Below, piece after piece: positions 24,719-33,052 of a DNA stretch of 64,000 nucleotides. A model generated the notes under the pieces. The model was given only the letters and a program-made list of their open reading frames with translations. It searched no databases and was not told where the DNA came from. The DNA comes from Sva-07 sp963715825. Its GTDB lineage: Bacteria > Actinomycetota > Acidimicrobiia > Acidimicrobiales > Ilumatobacteraceae. The stretch spans positions 209,869 through 273,868 of the forward strand of contig CAVQSI010000027.1 in the NCBI GenBank assembly GCA_963715825.1, read 5' to 3'. How positions within the stretch are numbered: position 1 is the stretch's first letter; the number at the start of each line of letters is the position of its first letter. The translations under genes were made by a program, and so were the position numbers.

Positions 24719-25311
24719 ACGCGCTCGAACAGAGTCTGCAGGCGATCGTCGGGCAGCTCCGTCGACTCGATCGTCGGTTCGCGCTGGTCGGTGGGCTGGC
24801 CGTGTCGGCTCGCGCCGAGCCTCGGCTGACTCGTGACGCCGATCTCGCAGTTGCGGTGAACGACGATCGCGATGCTGAGGCGTTGGTGCGCGATCTCAGA
24901 GCGGCCGGATACGAGGTTGCAGCGTCGGTGGAGCAGGAAGCCACCGGGCGGCTCGCAACGGTCCGCTTGCTGCCTCGAGATTCCGCGGATCGGCTGGTGA
25001 CCGATCTGCTGTTCGCGTCGAGCGGCATCGAAGCTGAGATCGTCGCCGCAGCTGACGACATCGTGGTGTTCGACGGGTTGACGGTGCCAGTTGCGAGCGT
25101 CGGTCACCTGATGGCGATGAAGTTGCTGGCCAGGGACGACCGGCGACGCCCGGCCGACGCCGACGATCTGCGCGCCCTCGCCGCGGTTGCGCAGGAGGAC
25201 GACTGGATGCAGGCGCAGGTGGCGGTGGGTCTGGTCATGGAGCGTGGATTTGCTCGTGATCGAGACCTCGTAACCGGACTCGACGAACTCCGAACCAACG
25301 GCGCCTATTGA
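24715..25311 (+). CDS. AbiEii/MNT-type nucleotidyltransferase (candidate toxin)
   Basis: 198 residues. The fold is announced by RFALVGGLAVSARAEPRLTRDADLAVAV: GG at 26-27 and the metal-binding D-x-D at 41-43, in a GG-x9-13-D-x-D arrangement like AbiEii/MenT toxins. Further on, HLMAMKLLARDDRRRPADADDL matches the KLxA-R.-R..D--DL region of that family, with a short helical C-terminus. It should transfer nucleotides to a protein, RNA or small molecule. GTG start coupled to the small gene before it. It lies between nag genes and a serine hydrolase, not in an island of other defence genes. Confidence 0.78.
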   Translation: MNALEQSLQAIVGQLRRLDRRFALVGGLAVSARAEPRLTRDADLAVAVNDDRDAEALVRDLRAAGYEVAASVEQEATGRLATVRLLPRDSADRLVTDLLFASSGIEAEIVAAADDIVVFDGLTVPVASVGHLMAMKLLARDDRRRPADADDLRALAAVAQEDDWMQAQVAVGLVMERGFARDRDLVTGLDELRTNGAY

Positions 25312-25440
25312 GCGCAGCGACCTCGGTCGCTCGGTGGGGCGAGGTTTGCTCGCCGGTCGAGGTTCTCGTGCACAACTGCGCTGTCTGGGCGCGCACTCGT
25401 TCACGACAACGTCGGGGCGATCCGCCGATAGGAAGAAGGC

Positions 25441-26637
25441 ATGGAAGGTTTCGTACATCCCGACTTCGCTCCGGTGACCGAGAAGGTCCAGGCGATCATG
25501 GCGAAGAAGTCCGCTCGTGGCGGCATGGCGGTGGCCGTGTACCACCACGGTGAGCTGGTCGTCGACGCCTGGACCGGCGTCCGCAACGCCGCCGGCGACC
25601 CGTGGGAACGCGACACGATGTCGATGAGCTTCTCCACCACCAAAGGCGTGGTGGCGACGATCGTGCAGCGCCTCGTCGATCAGGGCCTGCTCGACTACGA
25701 CGTCCCGGTCGCCACCTACTGGCCCGAGTTCGCTGCGGCAGGCAAGGACACCATCACCCTGCGACACCTGTTGACGCACCAGGCCGGTCTCCACGACGTG
25801 CGGGCGATCGCCGGCTCCGCCGAGGACCTCATCAACTGGGAGCACATGACGAAGCTCCTCGCCGAGACCGAACCGAAGTGGGACATCGGCACCCGCTCCG
25901 CCTACCACGCCCTCACGTACGGCTATCTCGTCGGTGAGGTGATCCGTCGGGTCACCGGGCTCACGGTGAACGAGGCGCTGCAGCGCGAGATCGTCGAACC
26001 GCTCGGCCTCAGCGGGATGTACATCGGCGCGCCTGCGGGCGTGCGCGGCGACATCGCCGAGCAGCTCGTCGACCCGAAGGCGGTCACTCGGTTGTTCAAG
26101 ATGACCAAGACGCTGGCCAAGGCGAAGAGCTTCCAGCCGATGTACCAGGCGCTGGTCGTCGACGACATGCTCGACGTGGCCACGACCGATCGCATCCACG
26201 ACGGCGAGATCCCTGCGGCCAACGGTGTGTTCACCGCACGCTCGCTGGCTCGGATGTATGCCGCACTTGCGACGCCCGCCGACTTCGATGGCCCGCCACT
26301 CGTGTCGGCGGAGACACTGCGCGAGGCGACCCGCGTCCAGACGACGCTCGGCCCGAGCGGCGACGGCCGCAGCGGCGAGAAGGTCGGCCGTGACGCCGGC
26401 GTCGGGTTCAACATGCGGTGGCGTCTCGGCTACCACCTGGTCGGCACCACCAAGGGCGTGCTGCCGCAGGCGTTCGGGCACTTCGGGTTCGGCGGCTCCG
26501 GAGCGTGGGGCGACCCCGAGTCGGGCCTCGCGATGGCGATGATCCTCAACCAGGTGGGCGGGACGCCGTTCGGCGACACCAAGATGCTCCGCCTCGGCGC
26601 CGCCGCCGTCCGTTCCGCCGAACGCCGCACCGGCTGA
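25441..26637 (+). CDS. Serine hydrolase, class C beta-lactamase/EstB family
   Basis: 398 residues, cytoplasmic. The S-x-x-K is STTK at 65-68, and the second catalytic element is Tyr155 in SAYHALTYG (Y-x-N appears as Y-H-A). HLLTHQAGL (109-117) and the C-terminal HFGFGGSGAW, replacing the K-T-G triad with HxG, place it with EstB-type esterases and similar penicillin-binding-protein-like hydrolases rather than true beta-lactamases. It likely hydrolyses an ester. TAGGAA lies six bases before the ATG, with GGAAG in the same stretch. The preceding 129 bases hold no gene. Confidence 0.88.
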   Translation: MEGFVHPDFAPVTEKVQAIMAKKSARGGMAVAVYHHGELVVDAWTGVRNAAGDPWERDTMSMSFSTTKGVVATIVQRLVDQGLLDYDVPVATYWPEFAAAGKDTITLRHLLTHQAGLHDVRAIAGSAEDLINWEHMTKLLAETEPKWDIGTRSAYHALTYGYLVGEVIRRVTGLTVNEALQREIVEPLGLSGMYIGAPAGVRGDIAEQLVDPKAVTRLFKMTKTLAKAKSFQPMYQALVVDDMLDVATTDRIHDGEIPAANGVFTARSLARMYAALATPADFDGPPLVSAETLREATRVQTTLGPSGDGRSGEKVGRDAGVGFNMRWRLGYHLVGTTKGVLPQAFGHFGFGGSGAWGDPESGLAMAMILNQVGGTPFGDTKMLRLGAAAVRSAERRTG

Positions 26638-26643
26638 CCGAGA

Positions 26644-26666
26644 CAACTCGGGTCAGACCCCGGTTG
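26644..26666. repeat. Imperfect GGGTC-GACCC palindrome
   Basis: CAACtcGGGTcagACCCcgGTTG between the serine hydrolase and the SnoaL-like gene. The core GGGTCAGACCC is shared with the palindromes at 20954, 39528 and 61146, but the outer arms differ. Confidence 0.5.
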
Positions 26667-26696
26667 CCTCGGGTTGCTCCTGACTACGGTGTGGCG

Positions 26697-27062
26697 ATGT
26701 CAGCTCTGGACGTCGCCGACCGGATCTTCGCTGCGATCGAGGCGGGCGACGCCGCAGCGGTAGCGGCGATCTACGCCGATGACATCGCGGTGTGGCACAG
26801 CAACGACGGCGTCGAGCAGACCAAGGAGCAGAACCTCCGGGTGCTCGACTGGCTGGTGCGGAACACGACGAGCCGCGAATACCGGGCGGTCCGCCGGTAC
26901 GAGATCGACGGCGGGTTCGTGCAGCAACACGACCTCCACGTCGAGCTGCCCGGAGGCCGCTCAGCCGACCTCCCTGCGTGCATCGTGGCGAAGGTGTCGG
27001 GCGATCAGATCACCCGCATCGACGAATACATCGACAGCACCGCCGGCGACGCCTTCACCTGA
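26697..27062 (+). CDS. SnoaL/NTF2-like fold protein
   Basis: 121 residues of the cone-shaped NTF2-like fold: ADRIFAAIEAGDAAAVAAIYADDIAVWHSNDGV at the start is the usual helix-helix-strand entrance, and AKVSGDQITRIDEYIDS the closing sheet. Members bind or isomerise small hydrophobic ligands (ketosteroid isomerase-like, polyketide cyclases), and the substrate cannot be predicted. TACGGT ends six bases before the ATG, supporting this start over the longer open frame. It is monocistronic or leads into the chagasin-like gene 74 bases downstream. Confidence 0.8.
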   Translation: MSALDVADRIFAAIEAGDAAAVAAIYADDIAVWHSNDGVEQTKEQNLRVLDWLVRNTTSREYRAVRRYEIDGGFVQQHDLHVELPGGRSADLPACIVAKVSGDQITRIDEYIDSTAGDAFT

Positions 27063-27136
27063 CGGTGTGCGCACGGGGCGCGACGAAGGACCATGGCCCG
27101 TGGCCTCCGAGCTCCCGGGATGCGCAGAATTGAGTG

Positions 27137-27523
27137 ATGAGGACGTGGATCGCCGCGGTGGTACTGGGCGCTGCACTCGTCGGGTGCGGTGACGATGGCG
27201 GGTCGACGGTCGTGCTCGATGACGGCGACTCCCTGTCCGAGGTGGCGCTCGACGTCGGCGATCAGCTCGACGTCCAACTCGAGTCCAACCCGACGACGGG
27301 CTACAGCTGGGAGTTGGGTCCGTTGCCCGACGGGCTCCAGTTGGTGAGCAGCGACTTCGAGGAGCCCGGCGGCAGCGTCGTCGGTGCGTCGGGAACGCAG
27401 GTGTTCGTCTTCGACGCCGTGGGTCCGGGCGATGGCATCCTGCGATTCGAGTACGTCCGCGTGTTCGACGACCCGGTTGTCGCCGCGCGGATCGTCGAGT
27501 ACGTCCTGACGATCACGCAGTAG
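27137..27523 (+). CDS. Chagasin-like (I42) protease-inhibitor-type lipoprotein
   Basis: 128 residues. The signal peptide RTWIAAVVLGAALVGC ends in a lipobox with Cys17. The mature domain carries LESNPTTGYSW, the hallmark NPTTGY loop of chagasin/I42 cysteine-protease inhibitors, then GASGTQVFVFDAVGPGDGILRFEY, matching the family's G-x-x-Q-x-F and beta core. The third inhibitory loop (usually RPW) is not obvious; VRVFDD stands there. CAGAAT six bases before ATG 27137 supports this start. Probably surface-exposed, blocking papain-like proteases or acting as a binding module. It converges on the MFS pump with seven bases between. Confidence 0.82.
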   Translation: MRTWIAAVVLGAALVGCGDDGGSTVVLDDGDSLSEVALDVGDQLDVQLESNPTTGYSWELGPLPDGLQLVSSDFEEPGGSVVGASGTQVFVFDAVGPGDGILRFEYVRVFDDPVVAARIVEYVLTITQ

Positions 27524-27530
27524 CTGCGCG

Positions 27531-28959
27531 TCAGGTGCGGGCGGGCTGCGCCGGTGGCGTGGCTGGCGTGAGTCCGCGCGTGGCGGCGACGTCGTCGTCG
27601 TGGATGAACCACGAGATGATCGCCGCCGGCGCCATGATCAGCCCGACGGCGAGGAACCCCGCCTGGTAGGCCGACAGCAGCTCGGCATCCGACGCCACGT
27701 CGCTGCCGTTCGGGAGCATCGCGGCGATCACGGTGGCGGCGAGCGCGACGCCTGACGCGTAGGCGACCTGGCGTTGGGTGTTGAACAGGCTGGTCGCCCG
27801 CCCGGTGTCGGCCATCGACGTCGTCGCGTACGCGGCGGTCTGGATCGACACGAACACCATGCCGACGGCGAGGCCTCGCATGAACGAGAACCCGGCGATC
27901 GTCGACAGCGGCGTCGTCAGGCCGGCGGTGGCGTACAGGCACGTGATCGCCGCCGTGGCGGCGGTGCCGACCACCATCAGCCGGCGCGGACCGATCGTTC
28001 GATAGAGCCGACGCCCGAGCAGGTTCGACACGAGGAACACGCCGACCGCCTGGGGCGACTGAGCGAGGCCACTCTCGAAGGCGGTGTAGCCGCGCAGGCT
28101 CTGGAGATAGAGCGGCAGCACGAAGATCATCCCGAAGAACCCGGCGTAGGTGAGCGCGGCCGAGATGTTGATGATGCGGAACAGCCGGTCCTTGAAGAGG
28201 CGCAACATCAGGATCGGGTTGGGGATCCGCAGCTCGATCACGATCAGCGCGATCGAGGCAGGCGATGCCGATGGAGGCGAGGGTGAGGGTGTAGGCGGAG
28301 AACCACCCCTTCTCCGGTCCGATCGACAGCGTGTACAGCAGGATCGCCACCGACGAAGCGGACAGTACGAACCCGGCGAGATCGAAGCGGCCGGGCGTGT
28401 CGTGCTTCGTCTCCTCGAGCCAGAGGAACGACAGCACGATCGCGACCGCGCCGATCGGTCCGTTGATCAGGAAGATCCAGTGCCACGACGCCGCGTCGAC
28501 CAGGATCCCGCCGAGCATCGGCCCGATCGCCGGGGCGATCACCGCCACGCTGAGCACGCCGATCGCCGCCTTTGCCCGATCCTCCATCGAGTACGCCCGG
28601 TAGAGCATCGCCGCCCCGACCGGGGTGACCAGGCCCGCGCCCACGCCCTGCAGCACGCGGAAGATGATCAGTTGATCGAGCGTCTGCGACAGCCCGCAGG
28701 CGAGCGAGGTGACCACGAAGGCGATCAGCGCGCTGGTGAACACCCGCCGGGTGCCGAAGCGGTCGCCGAGCCAACCCGCCGCCGGGATCACCGCCGCGTA
28801 GGTGAGCAGGTAGCCGACGGCGATCCACTCGATGTCCGTGGTGGGCACGCCGAAGTCGTCCGCCATCGTCGGCAGTGCGACGTTGACCATCGTCCCGTCG
28901 ATGATCGTCATGAACAGACCCATGATGTAGACGGTCATCACCTTCGACGGATACGTCAT
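27531..28959 (-). CDS. DHA2-type MFS drug transporter, interrupted by a frameshift
   Basis: EmrB/QacA-like multidrug:proton antiporter. The first 230 residues (MTYPSKVMTVYIMGLFMTII, then GWLGDRFGTRR with the MFS motif A, and LQGVGAGLVTPVGAAML) are in one frame to about 28250. The rest (ALIVIELRIPNP, LPLYLQSLRGY, then TATAAITCLY and later helices) continues in the next frame to the stop at 27531. Skipping one base near GCCTGCCTCGATCGC restores an unbroken protein of about 475 residues, so a one-base insertion, real or sequencing error, explains it. TAGCGT lies nine bases before the ATG. Confidence 0.82.
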
Positions 28960-29004
28960 CGGAGCCCGACGCTACGCCTCACCGCCGCGTCACCCCGACC
29001 CCAG

Positions 29005-29045
29005 CGATGAGCGAACCGACCCGTAGACGGCCGTTCGGCTCATCG
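29005..29045. repeat. CGATGAGC-family palindrome in a divergent promoter region
   Basis: CGATGAGCGAAC and GTTCgGCTCATCG pair across a 16-base loop. The outer eight bases are identical to those of the two repeats at 15869-15978; the interior differs. Unlike a terminator it lies between divergent genes (MFS start 28959, helicase start 29110), so a regulatory or mobile REP-like role fits better. Confidence 0.75.
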
Positions 29046-29109
29046 GCGGGGAGAAACTCGGCGGTGGGAGGGACGGGGCGAGCTGCGAGGCTGATCGGCC
29101 GAGTACGCC

Positions 29110-32100
29110 ATGACCGACACGACGACCGAGCATCCACGTGCCGCCGCGGCACGGGCCATCCTCGGTCGGTTGGCGTACCCGGACACGTTGCCGATCACCG
29201 AGCGGCGCGACGAGATCCTCGACGCCATCCGCGAGCACCAGGTGGTGATCGTCGCCGGCGAGACCGGTTCGGGCAAGAGCACCCAGCTCCCGAAGCTGTG
29301 CCTCGAAGCCGGGCGCGGCGTCGACGGCATGATCGGCCACACCCAGCCCCGCCGCGTGGCCGCCCGGACCATCGCCGAGCGCGTCGCCGACGAGGTCGGG
29401 TCGAAGCTCGGCGACGACGTCGGCTACACGGTCCGCTTCACCGACCAGGTGGGCGAGGCGACGCTGGTCAAGGTGATGACCGACGGCATCCTGCTCGCCG
29501 AGATCCAGCGCGACCGGATGCTGCGCCGCTACGACACGCTGATCATCGACGAGGCCCACGAGCGCAGCCTCAACATCGACTTCATCCTCGGCTACCTGAA
29601 GCAGCTCCTGCCGCAGCGCCCCGACCTGAAGGTGATCGTCACCAGCGCGACCATCGACACCGAACGCTTCGCCGAGCACTTCGCTGCCGATGGCGTGCCG
29701 GCGCTGGTGATCGAGGTGACGGGGCGGACGTTCCCGGTCGAGCTGCGGTATCGACCGTTGATCGACGACGAGTCCGACGAACCCGATCGCGACCAGGTGC
29801 AGGGGATCGTCGACGCGGTGGAGGAACTCTCGCACGAGGGGCCCGGCGACGTGCTCGTGTTCCTGTCGGGCGAGCGCGAGATCCACGACACCGCCGATGC
29901 GCTGCGCCAGTTGAACCTGCGCAGCACCGAGGTGCTCCCGCTGTACGCCCGGCTGTCGTCGGCCGAGCAGCACAAGATCTTCGAACGGGCACCGATGGGC
30001 GGCCCGGGTCGACGGATCGTGCTCGCCACCAACGTCGCCGAGACCTCGCTGACGGTGCCGGGCGTGCGCTACGTCGTCGACACGGGCACGGCGCGCATCT
30101 CGCGCTACAGCCGCCGGCTCAAGGTGCAGCGCCTGCCGATCGAGGCCGTCTCGCAGGCGTCGGCCAACCAACGCGCCGGCCGCTGCGGGCGCGTCGCTCC
30201 CGGCATCTGCATCCGGCTCTACGCCGAGGACGACTTCGACGCCCGACCCGAGTTCACCGACCCCGAGATCCTGCGCACGAACCTGGCGTCCGTCATCCTG
30301 CAGATGACGGCGATCGGCCTCGGCGACGTCGCGCGCTTCCCCTTCGTCGAACCGCCGGACCGTCACGCGATCCGCGACGGGTACGCCCTGCTCGACGAAC
30401 TGGCCGCCCTGCAGGCGCCGATCGACGGCGTGAAGGACGGACCCCGCAAGCTCACCAAGGTCGGCCGCTCGCTGGCCCGTCTTCCCGTCGACCCGCGGCT
30501 CGGGCGGATGGTCCTCGAAGCCGACCGGCTCGGTTGCGTGCGCGAGGTGCTGGTGATCGCGTCGGCGCTGTCGATCCAGGACCCTCGTGAGCGTCCGCGC
30601 GAGAAGCCCGAGCAGGCCAACGAGTTCCACAACCGCTTCAAGGTCGACGGCTCCGACCTGCTGTCGATCGTTGCGCTGTGGGACTACCTGCGTGCCCAGC
30701 AACGCGAGCTGTCGGGCAACCAGTTCCGCCGGATGTGCCGCAAGGAGTACCTCAACTACCTGCGCGTGCGCGAGTGGATGGACCTGTTCAGCCAGCTGCG
30801 CCGCATCGCCGGCCAGCTGAAGATCCGGCCGACGACGAACGAGAGCCACCCCGACCACATCCACCAGGCGGTACTTGCGGGCCTGCTGTCGCACATCGGC
30901 ATGCGCGACCGCGAGACCCGCGAGTTCATCGGCGCCCGCCAATCGCGGTTCGTGATCGCGCCTGGCTCGTCGCTCACACGTCGCCCGGCGCCGTGGGTGA
31001 TGGCAGCGGAGCTGGTGGAGACGAACCAGCTCTACGCACGCCGGGTGGCCAAGATCGAACCGAAGTGGGCCGAGCGTGCCGGCGCGCACCTCGTGAAGCG
31101 CGCCCATGAGAACGTGCGGTGGGACCCGAAAGGCGGCCGTGCCGTAGCCACCGAACAGGTCACCCTGTACGGCCTCCCGATCGTCAGCGATCGCGTCATC
31201 GGCTACGACCGCGTCGACGAGGCGCAGGCGCGGGCGTGGTTCATCACGAAGGCGTTGATCGAACGTGACGTCGCCGACACCGCGTGGATCGGCCGTCAGA
31301 AGTTCCTCACGCGCAACGGCGAGTTCCTCGAACACCTCCGCCGGATGGCAGCACGGGTACGACGCCTGGAGTTGGTCGACGACGAGATGCTGTTCGACTT
31401 CTACGCCGATCGCGTCGGCGCCGAGGTCACGTCGGTGCGCCACTTCGACAAGTGGTGGAAAGCCGAACGCCAGCGACGTCCTGATCTGCTCGACCTGACC
31501 GACGAGCTCGTCGCCGGCGGTCGTGGCCACGGCGTTCGCCTCGCCGACTACCCCGACGTGTGGACGCAGCAGCGCGGGACCGCCGCGATCGAGCTGCCGC
31601 TCACGTACCGCTTCGCGCCGGGCGAGCCGCTCGACGGCGTGACCGTCCACGTCCCGCTGTCCGGCCTCAACCAGGTGAGCGCGGACGGCTTCGACTGGCA
31701 GATCCCTGGTCACCGGCCCGACCTGGTGGCCACCCTCGTCAAGTCGCTGCCGAAGGACGTGCGGCGCCAGCTGATCCCGCTCGGTGAAACGATCGATGCC
31801 GTGCTCGAACGCATGTCGAGCGTCGATCCGACGACCGGCCCACTCGTCGATGCGCTCGCTCGTGCGGTGAACGAGGTTGCCCACGTCAACGTGAACGCCG
31901 CGTCGTTCGTCACGTCGGTGGTGCCCGACCACCTGCGCGTGCACTTCGTGGTGTCCGACGACGAGGGCACGGTCCACGCGGTCGGCGACGATCTCGATGC
32001 CATCAAGGCGCAACTCGCCGGATCGGTCCGTGAGTCGATCGCCGCCGCCGCCCCGATCGAGGAGCGGCGAGGGATCGTGTCGTGGGACGTCGGCGACCTG

Positions 32101-32931
32101 CCGCGGGTGGTCGAGTCGACCGACCGGGCGATGGACGTCAAGGCGTATCCGGCGCTGCTCGACGTCGGCGACAGCGTGGCGCTGCGGGTGGTGACGACGC
32201 CCGAGCTGCAGCAGCGGATCATGCGCGGGGGAGTGCGACGCCTGCTGCTCCTGAACGGCGCGCCGACCCGGTCGTCGATCGTGCGCACGCTCGACAACGC
32301 CGATCGGCTGGCGATCGCCGCCGGCGACATCGACCTCGGCGAGGCGAGCGGCGATTGCGTGGCGGCCGCCGTCGACCGGGTGATGTCCGACCACGGCTCG
32401 CTGCCGTGGACCGAAGCCGAGTTCGAGTCGCTGCGCCGGGCCGTTCGCGACGCTGCACCCGGCCTCGCCGCCAACGCGCTCCACAAGGCAGCTCGGGTGA
32501 TTGCGGCGGCGTCAGAGGCCCGTGACCGCCTCGCTCGTCTGCACGCGTCCGCACTGCGGCCGTCGGTGGACGACGCGAACCTGCACCTCGGCCGGCTCGT
32601 GCATTCGGGGTTCGTCCTCGGGGCGGGCATCGATCGACTCGACGACATCGAGCGCTACGTGCGAGCGATCGTGTACCGCCTCGACCACCTCGCCGGCGCC
32701 GGCGAACGCGATCAGCGACGCATGGCCGAGGTGCTCCCGCTGGAGGGGCGCTACGCCAACGTCGTCGACACCGCCGGGCCGGGCAAGCTGTCGCCCGAAC
32801 TCGTCGACGTCCGATGGCAGCTCGAGGAATTGCGGGTCGCCACGTTTGCGCAGCCGCTGATGGTCAAGCGCCCCGGCCAACGCGCTGTCAGCGCCAAGCG
32901 CATCGCCGCCGTGCTCGCCACCGCCCGCTGA
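29110..32931 (+). CDS. hrpA: ATP-dependent RNA helicase HrpA (DEAH box)
   Basis: 1273 residues, full length for HrpA. RecA domain 1: Walker A GETGSGKST (50-58), TQPRRVAA (78-85), DEAH at 147-150 and TSATID (178-183). RecA domain 2 with QASANQRAGRCGRVAPG. Then the HA2, OB-fold and long DUF3418-type C-terminal half found in bacterial HrpA. It unwinds RNA and rescues stalled ribosome complexes in some bacteria. The start ATG has no clear Shine-Dalgarno; TACGCC lies just before it. Transcribed alone, away from the MFS gene, and followed by a palindrome. Confidence 0.95.
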   Translation: MTDTTTEHPRAAAARAILGRLAYPDTLPITERRDEILDAIREHQVVIVAGETGSGKSTQLPKLCLEAGRGVDGMIGHTQPRRVAARTIAERVADEVGSKLGDDVGYTVRFTDQVGEATLVKVMTDGILLAEIQRDRMLRRYDTLIIDEAHERSLNIDFILGYLKQLLPQRPDLKVIVTSATIDTERFAEHFAADGVPALVIEVTGRTFPVELRYRPLIDDESDEPDRDQVQGIVDAVEELSHEGPGDVLVFLSGEREIHDTADALRQLNLRSTEVLPLYARLSSAEQHKIFERAPMGGPGRRIVLATNVAETSLTVPGVRYVVDTGTARISRYSRRLKVQRLPIEAVSQASANQRAGRCGRVAPGICIRLYAEDDFDARPEFTDPEILRTNLASVILQMTAIGLGDVARFPFVEPPDRHAIRDGYALLDELAALQAPIDGVKDGPRKLTKVGRSLARLPVDPRLGRMVLEADRLGCVREVLVIASALSIQDPRERPREKPEQANEFHNRFKVDGSDLLSIVALWDYLRAQQRELSGNQFRRMCRKEYLNYLRVREWMDLFSQLRRIAGQLKIRPTTNESHPDHIHQAVLAGLLSHIGMRDRETREFIGARQSRFVIAPGSSLTRRPAPWVMAAELVETNQLYARRVAKIEPKWAERAGAHLVKRAHENVRWDPKGGRAVATEQVTLYGLPIVSDRVIGYDRVDEAQARAWFITKALIERDVADTAWIGRQKFLTRNGEFLEHLRRMAARVRRLELVDDEMLFDFYADRVGAEVTSVRHFDKWWKAERQRRPDLLDLTDELVAGGRGHGVRLADYPDVWTQQRGTAAIELPLTYRFAPGEPLDGVTVHVPLSGLNQVSADGFDWQIPGHRPDLVATLVKSLPKDVRRQLIPLGETIDAVLERMSSVDPTTGPLVDALARAVNEVAHVNVNAASFVTSVVPDHLRVHFVVSDDEGTVHAVGDDLDAIKAQLAGSVRESIAAAAPIEERRGIVSWDVGDLPRVVESTDRAMDVKAYPALLDVGDSVALRVVTTPELQQRIMRGGVRRLLLLNGAPTRSSIVRTLDNADRLAIAAGDIDLGEASGDCVAAAVDRVMSDHGSLPWTEAEFESLRRAVRDAAPGLAANALHKAARVIAAASEARDRLARLHASALRPSVDDANLHLGRLVHSGFVLGAGIDRLDDIERYVRAIVYRLDHLAGAGERDQRRMAEVLPLEGRYANVVDTAGPGKLSPELVDVRWQLEELRVATFAQPLMVKRPGQRAVSAKRIAAVLATAR

Positions 32932-32945
32932 GCGGCCCGCTCCAA

Positions 32946-33003
32946 CCACGTTTGCGTTGCACTTCGGGCGACCCGCCCCACCAGGAATGCAGCGCAAACG
33001 TGG
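32946..33003. repeat. CACGTTTGCG-family palindrome
   Basis: CCACGTTTGCGTTGCA at 32946-32961 and TGCAGCGCAAACGTGG at 32988-33003 pair with one G-T wobble across a 26-base loop. The outer ten bases match the paired repeats at 55152-55290. It sits between the hrpA stop and the M20 peptidase start. Confidence 0.8.
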
Positions 33004-33052
33004 GAAGCTGGGGTGATGGCGCCACACCTCGACGACCGGCAGCACGACGGGA

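Noticed and set aside
25441..26637. True class C beta-lactamase (resistance gene)
   Set aside because: No signal peptide, no Y-x-N and no KTG triad; motifs fit EstB-type cytoplasmic esterases.
28990..32484. A 1164-codon open frame on the minus strand
   Set aside because: It is the antisense of hrpA. The plus frame carries all helicase motifs; the minus frame is compositionally biased (His/Arg/Asp/Val-rich) with no domain.
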